Shown piece by piece: positions 13,501-28,600 of a stretch of 64,000 nucleotides of DNA (position 1 is its first letter; each line of letters opens with the position of its first letter). Source of the DNA: Polytrichum commune (taxonomy: Eukaryota; Streptophyta; Polytrichopsida; Polytrichales; Polytrichaceae); assembly GCA_950295325.1 (NCBI GenBank), contig OX485803.1, positions 7,440,001 through 7,504,000 on the forward strand. Direction: 5' to 3'. The notes below the pieces were generated by a model. It had not been told where the DNA came from. It saw nothing but the letters and a program-made list of their open reading frames with translations, and did no database searches. The position numbers were made by a program, and so were the translations under genes.

Positions 13501-13762
13501 CAAATTCCAAGAACCTCCGTGTCACAATTGTCATATTCAAGTCTCAACTTCAAGAGGCAGGGGCAAAAAGAAGCGCCTAAGCATTCCTGACTCATATCAT
13601 TAAAATGGACAGAATCGCTGTTCAAATGCCTTAAACCCTGAACCCTTGACCTAATCTTTCTAGAGGTAATTTTTCAAGGAAGGAAATCACTGAAAAAATT
13701 TACTTACCACAAGTTCCCATGAGAACTTTCTGCTTCCGCCCTTCATCCCTGCTCGCTTCCAT
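7518..13762 (-). CDS. DUF72 (YecE-like) domain protein with PCNA-binding-like C-terminal tail
   Basis: Exons in transcript order: 13762-13708, 13430-13332, 12693-12576, 12328-12224, 11433-11340, 11130-11047, 10784-10689, 9611-9549, 9281-9213, 8818-8738, 8015-7518. All joins keep frame, giving 453 aa. The acceptor of the ninth exon is the least certain. DUF72 hallmarks appear in order: GTCGW (16-20) and GRFYP, EVDTSTYAIP, FHFKAFGLF, EPVYTAGSLGAVLFQF, HVLWCRHHLDPRF, AVEFRSRDWF, FHYIRVHRR, YFMWGTDW. The family adopts a TIM-barrel-like fold of uncertain biochemical role. The last exon (from residue 289) adds a low-complexity Ser/Lys tail with KGSLLSLF (332-339), SSMDFF (405-410) and PTITSFFKP near the end, each like a PCNA-interacting PIP box but lacking the leading Gln, plus a basic PPKKK stretch suggesting nuclear location. 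The identity rests on motif recall. The nuclear or PCNA role is inference. Several introns hold MITE copies and an LTR relic. Confidence 0.85.
8105..8310 (-). mobile_element. MITE family copy (partial, AGGTAAG-end family)
   Basis: In the last intron of the DUF72 gene. It shares blocks such as GCTCATATGAAT, AAGTGAAGATTC, AGAATGGTTAACA and TTTTGAGCAC with the copies at 16,363 and 25,083. Neither end is well preserved. Confidence 0.7.
9650..9677. repeat. GAAA microsatellite
   Basis: A run of GAAA units in a DUF72 intron. On the coding (minus) strand it reads as a TTTC pyrimidine tract close upstream of the acceptor for the exon at 9,611. Confidence 0.85.
9770..10180 (-). mobile_element. Cassandra-like TRIM LTR relic carrying a 5S rRNA-derived segment
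   Basis: Read on the minus strand, the block starts near 10,180 with TGTAACACACTC, a TG-type LTR start. At about 10,044-9,925 it contains a stretch alignable by eye to plant 5S rRNA: GATCCCATGG, AACTCC, GGTTAAGCC, GCTTGG, AGTACT, GATGGGTGACC. Cassandra elements are terminal-repeat retrotransposons in miniature whose LTRs carry 5S-like sequence. Only one LTR is seen here, so a solo LTR is likely. A degraded relative lies at about 34,995. A 5S-derived SINE is the main alternative. Confidence 0.6.
9925..10044 (-). ncRNA. 5S rRNA-like segment (degenerate, transposon-borne)
   Basis: Read on the minus strand, the order of blocks follows 5S rRNA: GATCCCAT, AACTCC, TTAAGC, then AGTACT and GATGGGTGACC. 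The central internal-promoter region carries small insertions and the 3' end diverges, so this is not a standard functional 5S gene. It sits within the LTR-like relic in a DUF72 intron. Confidence 0.6.
10270..10450. repeat. Dispersed repeat, related to 25,510-25,690
   Basis: It shares GTCACATGACACTTGATGC-like, GTCACAAAGACCACTCTA and TTAACATGGCACACCAA blocks with the second copy at 25.5 kb. Class unknown. It lies in an intron of the DUF72 gene. Confidence 0.65.
12826..13170 (+). mobile_element. MITE family copy (AGGTAAG-end family)
   Basis: It begins CTAAGGTATGCGGGTGTTCG. Shared internal blocks include CCTATATTTGATTGGTGTGTGGTT, split by small changes from the 23.5-kb copy, and GGGAGGACCTATGTATTCACT, shared with the copy at 37.9 kb. 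It lies in an early intron of the DUF72 gene. The 3' end is diverged. Confidence 0.65.
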
Positions 13763-15022
13763 CTTGAAAATTTGGCACCTAATCACTGCGCAGGGGTTAT
13801 CCTAATTCTGTTAATTCCCTCTACGAATTCTCCTACAAGTTCCTTCAATCGTCATCACTCGAATGCTCTCCTCCCCTTGCACCGCATTTCAAGACTAAAG
13901 CCAAAGTCCCGCCCAAAGATCCACGCGAATTCGAATGACGAAGAACTTTGAGGTAGCACTAGCGTGGCAGAGCTGGGGAGATTACGATTCACCTTTTGTT
14001 TTGAGCACGGAAATAGGAAAGCAGCCGCCAAACAATAAAGGAAATAGAAGGGGCTGGGTGCAGTAATATGCACAGAATATGGTAGATGACCCCTCCACGT
14101 TCATAGGCCCACTACATGGCCCACACCTATGCTATGGAGCAAAGTACATTGTACATTCTATTATTAGGTATCCCGGGCACTTTCAGTGTGGCCTGTCGGT
14201 GTCGTATAAGTTAAGCAATTTCTTTGTTGTTGGAGAGAAAGTGTAAGCTCTGTAGTGGGGTCGAATGCAACAATAAGTTATGCGATCCTTGCTTGCTTAA
14301 TGGGCGGGTACAATGTATGCTGATGATGGTGTAAAACTTCAGGTTTCTTCTCAGCCACTCTAATTTGTAAGAAACCAAAAATGTTTGTTAAGGTTAATTC
14401 GGAGGTTTAGGTTGGAAAGAGGGCTGCCAACTAGGGTTTTCATCAGAATTTGAGAATGGCAATTTGGCAGTGAAGAACAAACAATAATATTCTTGATAAT
14501 TTATGGGTGATCACTCATCAGTGGTGATGGGTTTGGGTTATGATCACTTTTCAAGAACACTTGAGCAGTGAAGAACAATAATACTAGCGATGATTTATGG
14601 GCGTTCACTCCTCAATGTTGGATGTTGGGTTTTGATCAGTTTTTGAGAACGCTTTGGCAGTGAAGAGGAATTATTTTGATATTAAGGGGATTCACAGACT
14701 CATATTGGGATTGAATTTTGAGTTTGCACCATTCTTGATTATGGGTTTTCACATGTGAAATCTGCTGAAAGTTTGATTTGAATGCCCTGGCCGATGTGAA
14801 TTTGGTTGGTACGCCACCCGGGCTTTACTTTATTTCCTCAGGATTGGAAGCTCACAGATTACACGGGTGCGATCATCCCACCTGTGCAAGATCCCTTACC
14901 TTTTTGATCTACCAAAGAGGGTTATTATCCATCATAGCTTTTCAGGTACAGGCTATGTAGAGGCTGGGGTTGCTCATTCTGGCTGCCGAGGGTTTGTGGT
15001 CTCAAAATTGGGGGTTGGTTCA
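13763..15022. other. Divergent intergenic/promoter region between DUF72 and thioesterase genes
   Basis: About 1.26 kb separates two outward-facing start codons, so this interval should hold both promoters. It contains a diverged tandem triplication at about 14,440-14,720. An open frame in the thioesterase phase extends upstream to an ATG at 14,867. An acceptor-like TTTTCAG at 14,941 suggests a 5'-UTR intron instead. Confidence 0.55.
14440..14720. repeat. Diverged ~95-bp tandem repeat, three copies
   Basis: Each unit has a TTTGAGAA or CAAGAACAC start, then GGCAGTGAAGA, AATAATA or AATTATT, GATTTATGGG and a GATCA block. Units begin near 14,448, 14,548 and 14,640, directly upstream of the thioesterase gene. 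Confidence 0.65.
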
Positions 15023-18000
15023 ATGGCCGAATTTTTGCACAAGGAATCGGTAGTCACAGTGCCACCACAGGAGAAGCCGTTCACTCTGTGGCCAGGGAAG
15101 TACCATTCTCCCGTGACCGCTGCATTGTGGCACGCAAAATCCAGTTTTGTGGAGCGAGCTCGAACCATGTCTGTGAATAGCCCTGCACAAACCAAGCTGC
15201 AGAGCAAAACCCCGGAGGAGAATCGGACGAGTGTTTTGTATAATTTCTCGTCAGACCCTACACTTCGAGAGGAGTATCGGAACCCCTGGAACTCGGTTCG
15301 TGTGGGCAAACTCCTGGAGGATCTGGATGCTTTGGCTGGCACAATTGCAGTCAAGGTTAGTTGCCGATCAATCCCTCCCCCGGGACCCAATTTACTGAGT
15401 AATTGCTCATATTTTCCCAGTTCAGAGGTTTTGTCATTAGCTTGAGAGAAGATAAGTTGCATCATTTGCATGAATCCACACATAAATTCAATACATTATG
15501 GTTTGCTACAAGTTCAAAAAGAAACTCACGTGAAGAAGTTGTGCGTTGCTGAGCCTTCTAGGAGTCAGCAGGCGACATCTCCTCAAGCCTACCATTGCAA
15601 TCACTTCACTTACTTTTAAACACATACAATAGTCTTACCCTATATGCTTTGCAAGGCGTGGTTGAATTTGGACAGACTTTCTCAGACCCTGAAATAATAA
15701 CACCAAAGATTGACAGTGCAGGGCAAAATTGTGACCTCGTTCATTGAACTACTCACTTTAGAGACGATTCCCTAATGTTGCTATCCCTCAAATTCTTCCC
15801 CACAATGTTTTACAAGTGTTATGGGCACTTCGAAATTGATAACAATGCAATGAATTCTGCAGTAATAAATAGTATTACTAAAGTGAGGAGAGCAGCATGT
15901 GGAGAGGATAGAGATCACTTCACCACCGAAATAGTGGAGAAGTGTGTTCACACAGTCTTGATAATTTAAATTGCTTATTATTGTCTTTGAAGGAGCATAA
16001 TTTGCTAGGACTGCATCAGAGTTTCAAATGCCATGAAAAAGCCCACCACCACATTACTCATACTAAAATTGCTTTTCTGTATTTTTGTGGCAGCATTGTT
16101 CAGACCTTGATCATACTACAAGACCCCTGTTGCTGGTGACAGCATCTGTTGACAAGATCAGTATGAAGAAGCCCCTTCGCATAGACATTGATCTTCAATT
16201 AGCAGGAGGTGTTGCTTGGGTCGGGCGATCATCCATGGAAATTCGCATGGAGGTTATTCAACCTGTTCAAGGTGTGCCTGCCTGCCTGCCTGTCTACATG
16301 CTTCCTATATCTCTTCATAGATTTGCAGAGAACATGTTGATGATTTTATGTCTTGTAGACCTATGGTAAGCAAGCCTTAAACGGACACTTTTAACTCTGC
16401 ACCCACTTCTCCTAGGATGCAAAACATGCAATTAGTGCGAGATGATTGCCAATTCCAAATTGTGTCTGTAGACATTTGCCTCATCATTTTCAGAGCTCAT
16501 ATGAATATCTTCTTCACTATCGCAGTGAAGATTCTCGAGCTCATTAAATGGTCATATAGGTGCCCCCAATTATGCTGACTATTAGCCTAGAATGGTTAAC
16601 AAATTTTGAGCACATAGTCCAATCTCTTGTAAACACATGAAGCTTATTTTGGTGTCTGTTCTTAGATTCATACATAACCACAGACCACTCAAATATAGCT
16701 GTCCAATTAATAAAGATGACTGTGTGCATACCTTAGGTAAGGTTGGTATTGGCACCTTGCTATATATTCAACTTTAAGGTTTTGTAATTCTTAGACCCCC
16801 TTGAGCCTGGGTGTTTGGTATGGAAGAATAGTGGCACACACTTACTCCATGTGTACATGTCAACAGATGTCAAGGAAAAGGAGAATGTGGCACTCATAGC
16901 AAACTTTACCTTCGTTGCTCGGGATTGGCAAACTCAAAAGGCAGCTCCTGTAAATCACTTGGTACCTCAAACAGAGGAGGAGAAACAACTGTATGCTCTG
17001 GGTGCGGCACGGGATGCACATCGGAAGAAACTACGGGCACTACAACAGCAGCCCTCAATGTCCCCTCTTTTAAGCCAGTACAGTGAACGCCTCACCAAAT
17101 TATTGGCAGAGGTATCCTGAGGTTTATCACAAATCTCCAAAGGGTGGTCTATTATGTAACTATTACGTTAAATCATACCTAGTGGTTTAATACATGTGAT
17201 ATTTCAATGTAACAATTTGCTTCATAGTAGCAAAATGTGGTACATATTAGAAGAAAAAAAGAAAATAATACAGTTATAACATATTATTGAGGAATATATT
17301 ATGTTATTTCAACATTTTTATTGTTTCTACATGATGATATTGCCTCAGGAAGTTTGTGATGGTGTTAGTGATATGAAAATCAGTTGGTGTTGGTTTTTGT
17401 GATGACTTTACCAAATACTGCTTGCCACAAATTTTGAAAGTTCATCTGTGTGGTTTTCATGGGAGCAGGGCCGTGTCCTCTCAGAAATGCCAGCACTGGC
17501 GGATCGAAATAGTATCCTTATGAGGGACACTAGGTTGGAAAATGCAATCATATGTCAACCACAGCAGCGAAACATGCATGGTCGGATATTTGGGGGCTTC
17601 TTGATGCGACGGGCATTTGAAATCGCTTTCTCAACATGCTATGTCTTTGGTGGCAGCAGACCGCGTTTCTTGGAAGTTGATCACGTTGATTTCCGACGAC
17701 CAGTAGGCATTCCTTTCTTGAAGACCTAATTTGGAGTTGACATACAAAACGAAGTTATGAAGGGTGATTTTTAGATCACACATGAATACTAATGGAATCA
17801 AGAATCATGATGATTGGAATTGTGATAAATATCTGACATTTTTCCATGATAGTTATATAAGCATTTTTAATTTTTTTAAATAATGTTAAATCCATATTTG
17901 CTCACAATCTCATGAGATGTAGTTTGGTTGGTTGAAGCTATGAGTTATATAATGTGGTGGAGAATAGCAAGTTCATAGCAAACATACTTGCTACTTATCG

Positions 18001-19485
18001 AGTAACTTTTGTAACACAGGAATGTTTTTGATGTTTGAGCACTTCAAAGGCCATATAAAAAGTTTGTTAATAGATTTTACATGGTGTTTGATAGAGGTGG
18101 TGTACAACTTTCTTAACTAAGAGGTGGGAAAAAATAAGGAACTTGTAAAGACATTTGTGAATCTCGTAAAGTGACATCAAAAAGCATACAGAGCCCACTT
18201 TGGGTCATTCAGGAAGGGTTTAGTTGTGAAGTTGTTAAACTTCATGTCAGGCCTCTGGCAAACATTTTTACCATCAAATGGTTATGCGGAGACATGGTAT
18301 TATTTTAAATCAAGGAACCAGTTTGTGCTGTGTTGGATTAGAACTCAGCTGTAGAGATCTAAAAGATAATGGTTGGTTTTTCAGGTTGATGTTGGAGACT
18401 TCCTTCGGCTCAAGGCATGTGTATTGTACACAGAGACTGAGAATGTAGAGCAACCTCTTATCCACGTTGAAGTAGTAGCTCATGTGACACAACCTGAACT
18501 TCGATCCAGTGAGGTACGCTTCCGAGACAAAAAAGCTCACAACGTTTGCATCTTGTTGTAATTACGCATCCATATGTTAATGGGCATGATGAAGGCAAGA
18601 TTGTACAGAACTGGGTAGATGTGTTCACGTCTTGTGGACTGTTGTGATTTGAGTATTTCTATATAATAAAAAAGATGTTTCTGTCAAATCATCAATTATT
18701 TCATGACTAAACTATGTTTGAAGTGAAAGAGTTGTTGGAAATTCTGGAACATGCTTTTTCTGGGTCTGAGTGGTGATATATCTTAGATGCACACGACATG
18801 ATATCTTTGCTGGTTTGAAACTGGGTAGGTGCTTAGGGAATATCAGCATTATAAGTCTCAAAAACTCATGTTTTGGTAGGTAGTTTCACTCACTCTTGAC
18901 AAATATAATTTGTAAGGAGCAAACAAGTGATCTGAAAACCCCCAATTTTGGAGAATTGAAGCAGAGGTGTTTGACTTTGGCCAAAAGACGGCTATATAAA
19001 AATGAATCGTATGGCAAACTTTTGGAGGCACTTTAATAAGATGGTGCTCTCGAAAGTTTAACAAGGAGTTTATTCTTATATAACCATCTCTTGGCCAAAG
19101 CCAAACACCTCCGCTTCATTCACCAATATTGGGTGTTCCCACACCACTTGAACGCTCCTTATAAATTACATTTGTCAAGAGTGAGGTGAAACTCCCTACC
19201 AAAACATGAGATTTTGGTAGATGTTCAGGATAACTCTAATACCATTGTAAAAACTTTTGACGTGGTTCTGGTATTATGCTCACTGATATTCTGGACCTCT
19301 CCTCTTGGCAGGTGTCAAATACTTTCTATTTTACATTCTCATTGGATCCCGAGTGTGTGAAACCGGGTGTGGAGAGTATTGTACGGCGAGTTCTACCTGC
19401 TACAGAGGAGGAAGCAAGGAACTATCTTGCTCGTTACGAGGCTGACCACCTTGTTCATGAGCCAGCTGACCAGCTACAAGGTTGA
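15023..19485 (+). CDS. Acyl-CoA thioesterase, ACOT9/BFIT-like double hotdog protein
   Basis: Exons 15023-15355, 16094-16271, 16867-17111, 17469-17702, 18385-18513 and 19312-19485 join in frame to give 430 aa. The family hydrolyses acyl-CoA to free fatty acid and CoA, in mitochondria in animals, using two hotdog domains. The first hotdog spans about residues 85-250 (RVGKLLEDLDALAG, VTASVDKI, VAWVGRSSMEIRMEV, ALIANFTFVARD). A linker follows (TEEEKQLYALGAARDAHRKK). The second hotdog starts at about 275, with NAIICQPQQRNMHGRIFGG and LEVDHVDFRRPVDVGDFL. The start is the ATG giving MAEFLHKES. An in-frame ATG 52 codons upstream (14,867) is possible if no intron lies there. Intron 2 carries a MITE and intron 5 a large foldback. 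The identity is firm at family level. Organelle targeting was not judged. Confidence 0.9.
16363..16745 (-). mobile_element. MITE family copy, near full length (AGGTAAG-end family)
   Basis: The left end TATGGTAAGCAAGCC and right end CATACCTTAGG are inverted relative to each other and match the ends of the 23.5-kb copy in reverse orientation. Internal blocks are GCTCATATGAATATCTTC, CATTAAATGGTCATATAGG and CCTAGAATGGTTAACAAA. It lies in intron 2 of the thioesterase gene. Confidence 0.75.
18865..19210. mobile_element. 346-bp foldback element in thioesterase intron 5
   Basis: CTCATGTTTTGGTAGG near the left end faces CCTACCAAAACATGAG at the right end. The pairing continues inward for roughly 140 bp per arm: CACTCTTGACAAAT faces ATTTGTCAAGAGTG, and GGTGTTTGACTTTGGCCAA faces TTGGCCAAAGCCAAACACC. 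It has no coding potential and looks like a non-autonomous foldback or MITE. Confidence 0.8.
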
Positions 19486-21204
19486 ACTACTTTAGATTTT
19501 TGTCTCATCACATTTACACAAGGATTTAGACGCTGTAGTGTTTTGACCCACAAGGACGAACTATTGTATGGCAGGGGAATGACATAGCAGCGTGTACATG
19601 CACACTCTAAGTCACATTCTAAGTCAAATTAGTTCCTCATCCATTTCTAATTTCCTTGCTTTAAAAAAATTAAAATTAAAATAAAAGCGAAAAATAGTCT
19701 ATATGTGGCAAGCAGGCATACAGGCCTCTAGTGGCAGCTTGAACTGGACAATCACACATTCTTGATAAGGAGAGCAAGTACATAATACAATTCTTGTAAA
19801 ATTAAAGTCTTTCCTGTGAGTTTCTTCAAGTAGCTGTTTGTTTCTTTGCAGTCTGCAAGTCGGACATAAGTTCCTTATAAGGTACACTGGTATGTGCAAG
19901 TAGGTTGACTTCATGTATAGGTTGCCTCTTTACCTATGCAATTCACCTTGGGTTATATTCAGATTTCAAAAATTTATGACATGGTAATCCATATAGCAAC
20001 CACAGTAAACAAAATTGTATTTTGTTACTGTGGTAAAAAATACTCAAAACAACGTGGAATGTCGATAACTTTGCGTAGATATCCCTTATTTGGTGTTTTT
20101 TTTACAATTAAAAACTCTATTTCTGAATGTTACGTGGTTTAGTGTGGCTCGGAGAACAGATCTCAGAAAGACATTTGTTTGACAAAATTGGACATGGTCT
20201 CAAAATATGATAACCATTCTAGGTTTAACATCTCAATATGATTGAGGAGGACCTGTATCAACTATGAGCACAAAAATCTTCACTTTGATAATGAATCAGA
20301 CATTCTTATAAGCTCTAGAAATTATGAGGAAGTGGCTACAGTCTCAATTTGGATTTGCTAACCATCTCATATGAACCACCTGTTGCATATCCTAGGAGTT
20401 GGATAATCTTGTACATATCACATGCTTCATATCCTAGAAGTGGGCTAATTGGAGAAAGTAGGCATGTGAGACCCATCTACCTTACACGAAACCACTTCTC
20501 AGGACTGTATTGAAAGCAAGTAGGGTAATTTTGAAGCTTTAAACACCCAGTGAAAATACATCACGGTCTCACTAATACCGATAAGTGGGGTGTAAGTGAT
20601 TCTATCAATTGTCATGTAGAAGTATGATTGCATATGGATGTGAACTCTATGTGTACCAACAAAGTCCCTAATCAGAAAGTAATTACTCTAATCAAGAGTA
20701 AATGTTCACAAGATATCTTTGAAAAGATATGGTTACAATTCAGTAGAACACAAATTTACATCTTGACATGTGGATTTGAATTCCAGAGAGTACCAAGCAA
20801 TTCCATGAAGTATGCAGTTTTAAAGCACCTAAATAGCTGCCAGAAGTGTTCACTAAAAATGTTGAGATACAGTTGCAGGGAAAGTGTTTGAAGCAAATTT
20901 AACACCCCAATTAAAATGGATGCATACGTTGATCTCAAATAATAGATTGAGTGATTAATAGTGCAGATGTTAACCTCACAGCTGAAAATAGATAGATTTC
21001 CTTGGGAACAGCCTATTCTCATCCAAACCGCACTACTACACAAGCACTGAAAGAGTACTTCGGGAAATTTTCCAAGAGAAGCAACACAAGTTTGAAATTC
21101 ATTCAGCAATAAATGCTTGAAAGTATCTTCATTGCATGACATTGCTTTGTTGGGGGGAGACTATACAGGACAAGTCAAGTAACCAGCAGATGCCAGGAAG
21201 ATAT
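19486..21204. other. Intergenic, convergent gene ends
   Basis: About 1.7 kb between two convergent genes. It holds the 3' UTRs and one MITE copy near 20,140-20,500. No gene or RNA was recognised. Confidence 0.6.
20140..20500 (+). mobile_element. MITE family copy (AGGTAAG-end family)
   Basis: It shares ordered blocks with the 23.5-kb copy: AATATGATAACCATTCTAGG, AATCTTCACTTTGATAATGAAT, TGGATTTGCTAACCATCTC and the terminal GAGACCCATCTACCTTACA. It lies between the thioesterase and PP2A genes. Confidence 0.65.
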
Positions 21205-24400
<3,196 letters not shown>

Positions 24401-25080
24401 TGCACCAAACCCTAGCTCAGGCCTCTCTTCGTGTCCGATCCCGTCCCGTTGCGTTCTTCTTCCACGGCCTAGCTCCTTCCGGCCCGATCCTCGCAGATCT
24501 GTTCGTCCCGCCGCCTGCCCGTCCTCCCTAGGCTCTCTCTCTCTCCCAAACCCGCTCGCAAACCCTAGATCCCTAACCCCGCTCCTTCAAAACCTATCCG
24601 ATCCAATGGTCTTTCCAATGCATCACCAACATACACAGACCATCCTCACGCGTTTCCTACACTCCTACTTCACCAGGAACCCGCTCACCGAGTTCCAGCT
24701 GCAACGGAAAAAACTCAAACCGAGGTTGCAGACCGCAATTTCGTCTTCAGTGTTGGAAATGGGATAGAAACCGCGATACTGCTCCGTTTTGCGAATGATA
24801 AAGTGCAGGAGGTAGAGTAACGATGGCAGAGCCGGAGGTAGAGGTTCCCGCGGAGTTTAAAGCGCCGTGGGGGCCTCGTTGCGAGGCCGCTGCAGTGCGA
24901 GTGGCGAGAAGGTCGCAGAGCGATGGAGCGGGCCAGACTTCTTCGGTGCGGCCATAGCCAGACTTCCCCGAATGTCGACCACAATGGGGTGTTCTATTCC
25001 CGTTCCTTTGGTGTTCCCCACAAGTTCCCTGTGGGTTCCCTTGTACTCCAGTTTTTCTTAAGGGGAAGAGGGGGAATTGG
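24401..25080 (-). promoter_or_regulatory. PP2A 5' UTR/promoter region with telobox-like motifs and CT tract
   Basis: GC-richer than the flanks. AAACCCTAG occurs on the plus strand at 24,407-24,415, ending the 5' leader just before the start codon, and again at 24,560-24,568. A CTCTCTCTCTC tract lies at about 24,534. Teloboxes and pyrimidine patches are common in plant promoters of highly expressed growth genes. No TATA box was identified. Open frames here on both strands are not recognisable proteins. Confidence 0.45.
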
Positions 25081-25082
25081 TG

Positions 25083-25430
25083 CATAAGGTAGATGGGTCT
25101 TAAATGGTTACTTTTTCTGACTAGCCCCCCTTCTCCTAACATACAAAACACGGGATTAGGACAAGATGGTTCACAGATCCAAATCGAGGAAGTTGCGACT
25201 TTCCTCGAGATTATCGGAGCTCATATGAATATTTTATACATTATCAAATTGAAGATCCACGCGCTCATTACATGATCATATATTCTCCCATGCTATATTG
25301 ACTATTGAGCCTATTATATTTGGCATATTTTGAGCACTGAGTCTAATTTCTTTTAAATATGTGTCTTTTCGGTATCCGTTCTTAAAGTCACACCAAACTG
25401 CATATCACTTATATACAAGTGTCTTGATAT
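25083..25430 (-). mobile_element. MITE family copy (AGGTAAG-end family)
   Basis: The left end is CATAAGGTAGATGGGTCTTA. Internal blocks GAGCTCATATGAATATTTTA, ACATGATCATAT and ATTTTGAGCACTGAGTC match the 16.4-kb copy. It lies upstream of PP2A. Confidence 0.7.
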
Positions 25431-25509
25431 GAGATTTTTCTATCTTACATTTCATCCATCATGCCTTCAATGGGGCTTCCAATGTGAGATAAGACTTTCA
25501 AAGTAAGGA

Positions 25510-25690
25510 TAACATATTGGACATTTGATTGGTGTGACCCATAGTATTCATCATTGACCCACAACAGTTGTCTCGCAAATTATTGGGTGACAACTATAGA
25601 GGCAATCACATGACACCTGGTGCTACATGATAACTTGTCACAAAGACCACTCTAGTTAACATGGCACACCAATTTTAATGACATGCTGAA
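25510..25690. repeat. Dispersed repeat, related to 10,270-10,450
   Basis: GGCAATCACATGACACCTGG, GTCACAAAGACCACTCTAGT and TTAACATGGCACACCAA match the 10.3-kb copy in the same order. The element type is not determined. Confidence 0.65.
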
Positions 25691-28600
25691 TTAAATATTT
25701 AGTGTAGAGCTAGAGAAAAAATTAATCTCTGGAGACATTTGGGTGTCAAGGTCACCTGGTCTCCACAACCCCTGATCAAGCAAGGTGTTTGTTTTATTTT
25801 ATTTTGGAGCTTTGGTGCCACTTGGTGGCTTAGGAATGGATCTTTTTGTTACAAACCTCACAAATGGTTACCAGTAAGAAATGCAAGGGTGGTCCATCTT
25901 TCACACCTATTGTTGTGGTCCACCATTATTTTGTGATATCATGATAGTTTTGGTCAATATAACTTTTATTGACACACGCCATTTTTGAACCCATAGTATT
26001 AATCTAGCATTGTGACTAGTTGCATGCAACTTGGATCCTTTTCTGTCATTTTATGTGAATCCAATTATATGTTCTTTGAAAACATATAGTGGAATCAACT
26101 ATGAGGTAGGTCTTAAACCAAATTTGAAAAGCACGCATCATGTGTCAATTACATGAATCCTAAATGTCACAATTAGAAAGTTTAGTTATCCAAGGAGATT
26201 GTTGAACACTTTTCCCAAACAATTTCATCCTCAACACTAATGTTTCATGACACACATGACCTTGCTCGACCTTGTCTGCTTGCCTTAGCTCGCCTCAACA
26301 TTAATATATAGGATGTTTAAAACTCAAAATATGAAATCAAATTCTTTCACACCAACATGAAGTTTTATGGGTTGAAAAATATAACATTGTCATTTTACCA
26401 TAAACATGAATATTTTTTAATCATATTATAAAATGAATATAAATAGCTGATTGATTCATAAACCACCATAATTTTCAACCCACACATCAAATACATTGGG
26501 CCATGATGCTCTCTACCCATGCTAACTTTCATGCCATGTTAGTAGATATGACCAATGTAGTATGCACACATATAAGAGAGTTGCAACCTTCTCCAAGAGG
26601 CATTCTCATTTGCATTTGTGCTTTCAGAAATTTGAACTTAAGCCAAGTGGATAAAAGATACTTCATTGTTGTCAAAACACAAATCCCTCATGTAATTGCT
26701 TATTATCATCTTGATAAACTTTTTGGGCATCTAGGGATAGGGTTACTAGAGTAGTGCTAATGATCCAAATTTAGATAGGAATTTGAACCAATGAGTTTGT
26801 GATTAATTCAATTCAATTCAATTACATCATGCTATACTAAGGGCCACTTCACATTGTGGTCGAAGGTCGATAGGCTGTCGATGTCCACCAATCATATTGC
26901 AAGAAACCAAGAATTCGGCCTCTCGACCCTTCACACTAGAGGTCAAAGTCCAAAGGTCATCGCACTCCAAAATGCCTACATGGTAGTACGTTTTGACCAA
27001 GACGACGGACTGTCGAAGGAAGTTTGGGTCAGATAGGATTGGAAACCTAAACTTTGGTCAAGAGATCGTCGATCTTTTTTTCATAAAAAATTAAAAACTG
27101 ACAAGATCTTGGATGTTAGATTGGAGGGGTTGTTTTGGGCAGGGAATAAAATGGGATGCTCCTTCTTCCTCTCACTCTCTTGAACTTGGGGCTTGACCTT
27201 CAAAGGCTTCACACTATGCCTACCCGGAAACTCCAACTCCTATATTGTATTGGCTATTTTCTAACCCATTTCTTTGGACTCTCAACAAAGTTTGGTCATT
27301 CAATCCCACAACCTCTTGACTTGTGTGAAGCTTACGGCCTAATTCAAAGTCTTTGAAGCTAATTATGGTGTCATATCAACTTAACTTGAGAAGTGACTTT
27401 CATGCAATATACCATCTTCATGGTTTTATTGTTGGAAAATGAGAGGTGTCTTCTAATGTAGTAATTACCTCTCACCTTCAAAGGGTATCTTTGAATATAG
27501 CCAGTGAGATACCAGAGGTGGCCTTCTGGTTTACACTTGGATCAGTAAGGAAAAATACACAAGGCAATAATTCCTAAACATTGGCACTCTAACTCAATGT
27601 CCGGGGAGATTTTTGGGCACACCCTCTCTAAATGTTACCTCTCCAAGTGTTAATTTGCAATAACTGCTACATTTTTCATACTCCCTTGAAAAATACACTA
27701 GTAAGTGTTATTTGTTACTCTGTTACAAAAAAAATTATCCCCCTTCTTTACAATGTATAACCGTTATTTGCACCAAAATCCATGAAGCATATATTTTAAT
27801 GTTGTGAATTTACGATCGCTATTCTAAGTGACAATGTTGGAGGTTGGACGTGAGCCAATGCTGGATAGTGAGTAAATGCAGAGAGTGGTTGAGAGTGAAC
27901 CTCACCATTTTGATTATCTAGACTAAATCATGTGCAAGCCTTTCATGAGGGTGGTGAGGAGTTTTATTATTAAGTTCTTAAATTTTTTTGGGTACTTCAG
28001 AATTTGTGTGTTGAGTCATTGGCATGTCTACCATTGCCTATTTTTGACCTTAGTTTCTTCTCTATGACTTTCATTCTTGTGATTGCACATGCGTTTAGTG
28101 CTATTCACTTGGTTTGTTGTATAATCTAGTCAACTATTGCAAGTGCAAGTTACCACTTAGAATATTATGTAGGCCTTGATTTGGCTGTGAGATCGAGAAG
28201 GGTGGGGTGCCAACATTTGCGTAAATACGAAGAACTTCATGTTTCTTTTCGTAAATGTAGATCATTGTTTTAAGAGGTTGCAGAGTTTGTTGATGAAGAT
28301 GCACGTATCATTGATTCTTTTAAGGCCCAATATCATATGTTATGCATTCAACTCTTGATAAGCTATTTGATGTTTAGGGGTGGACTCCTTAGTAGAAACC
28401 TAAATGACATGAGTAGGTCATTATGAAATAAAACCCCCTATATACGGAAATAATTTTATAGAGAAGAATAGATGTATACATATGAATGGTAGGCAAAAAA
28501 TGGGACTTGTGTGTTTATAAGAAGCTTTTCAATTTAATGCGATAAATGCCTCCACTATATATACAAAAAAATTTGATCATTAGTTAAATATGGCTTTATT

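Noticed and set aside
14974-15483. 169-codon open frame on the minus strand
   Set aside because: Antisense to the first exon of the thioesterase. It has no recognisable protein features.
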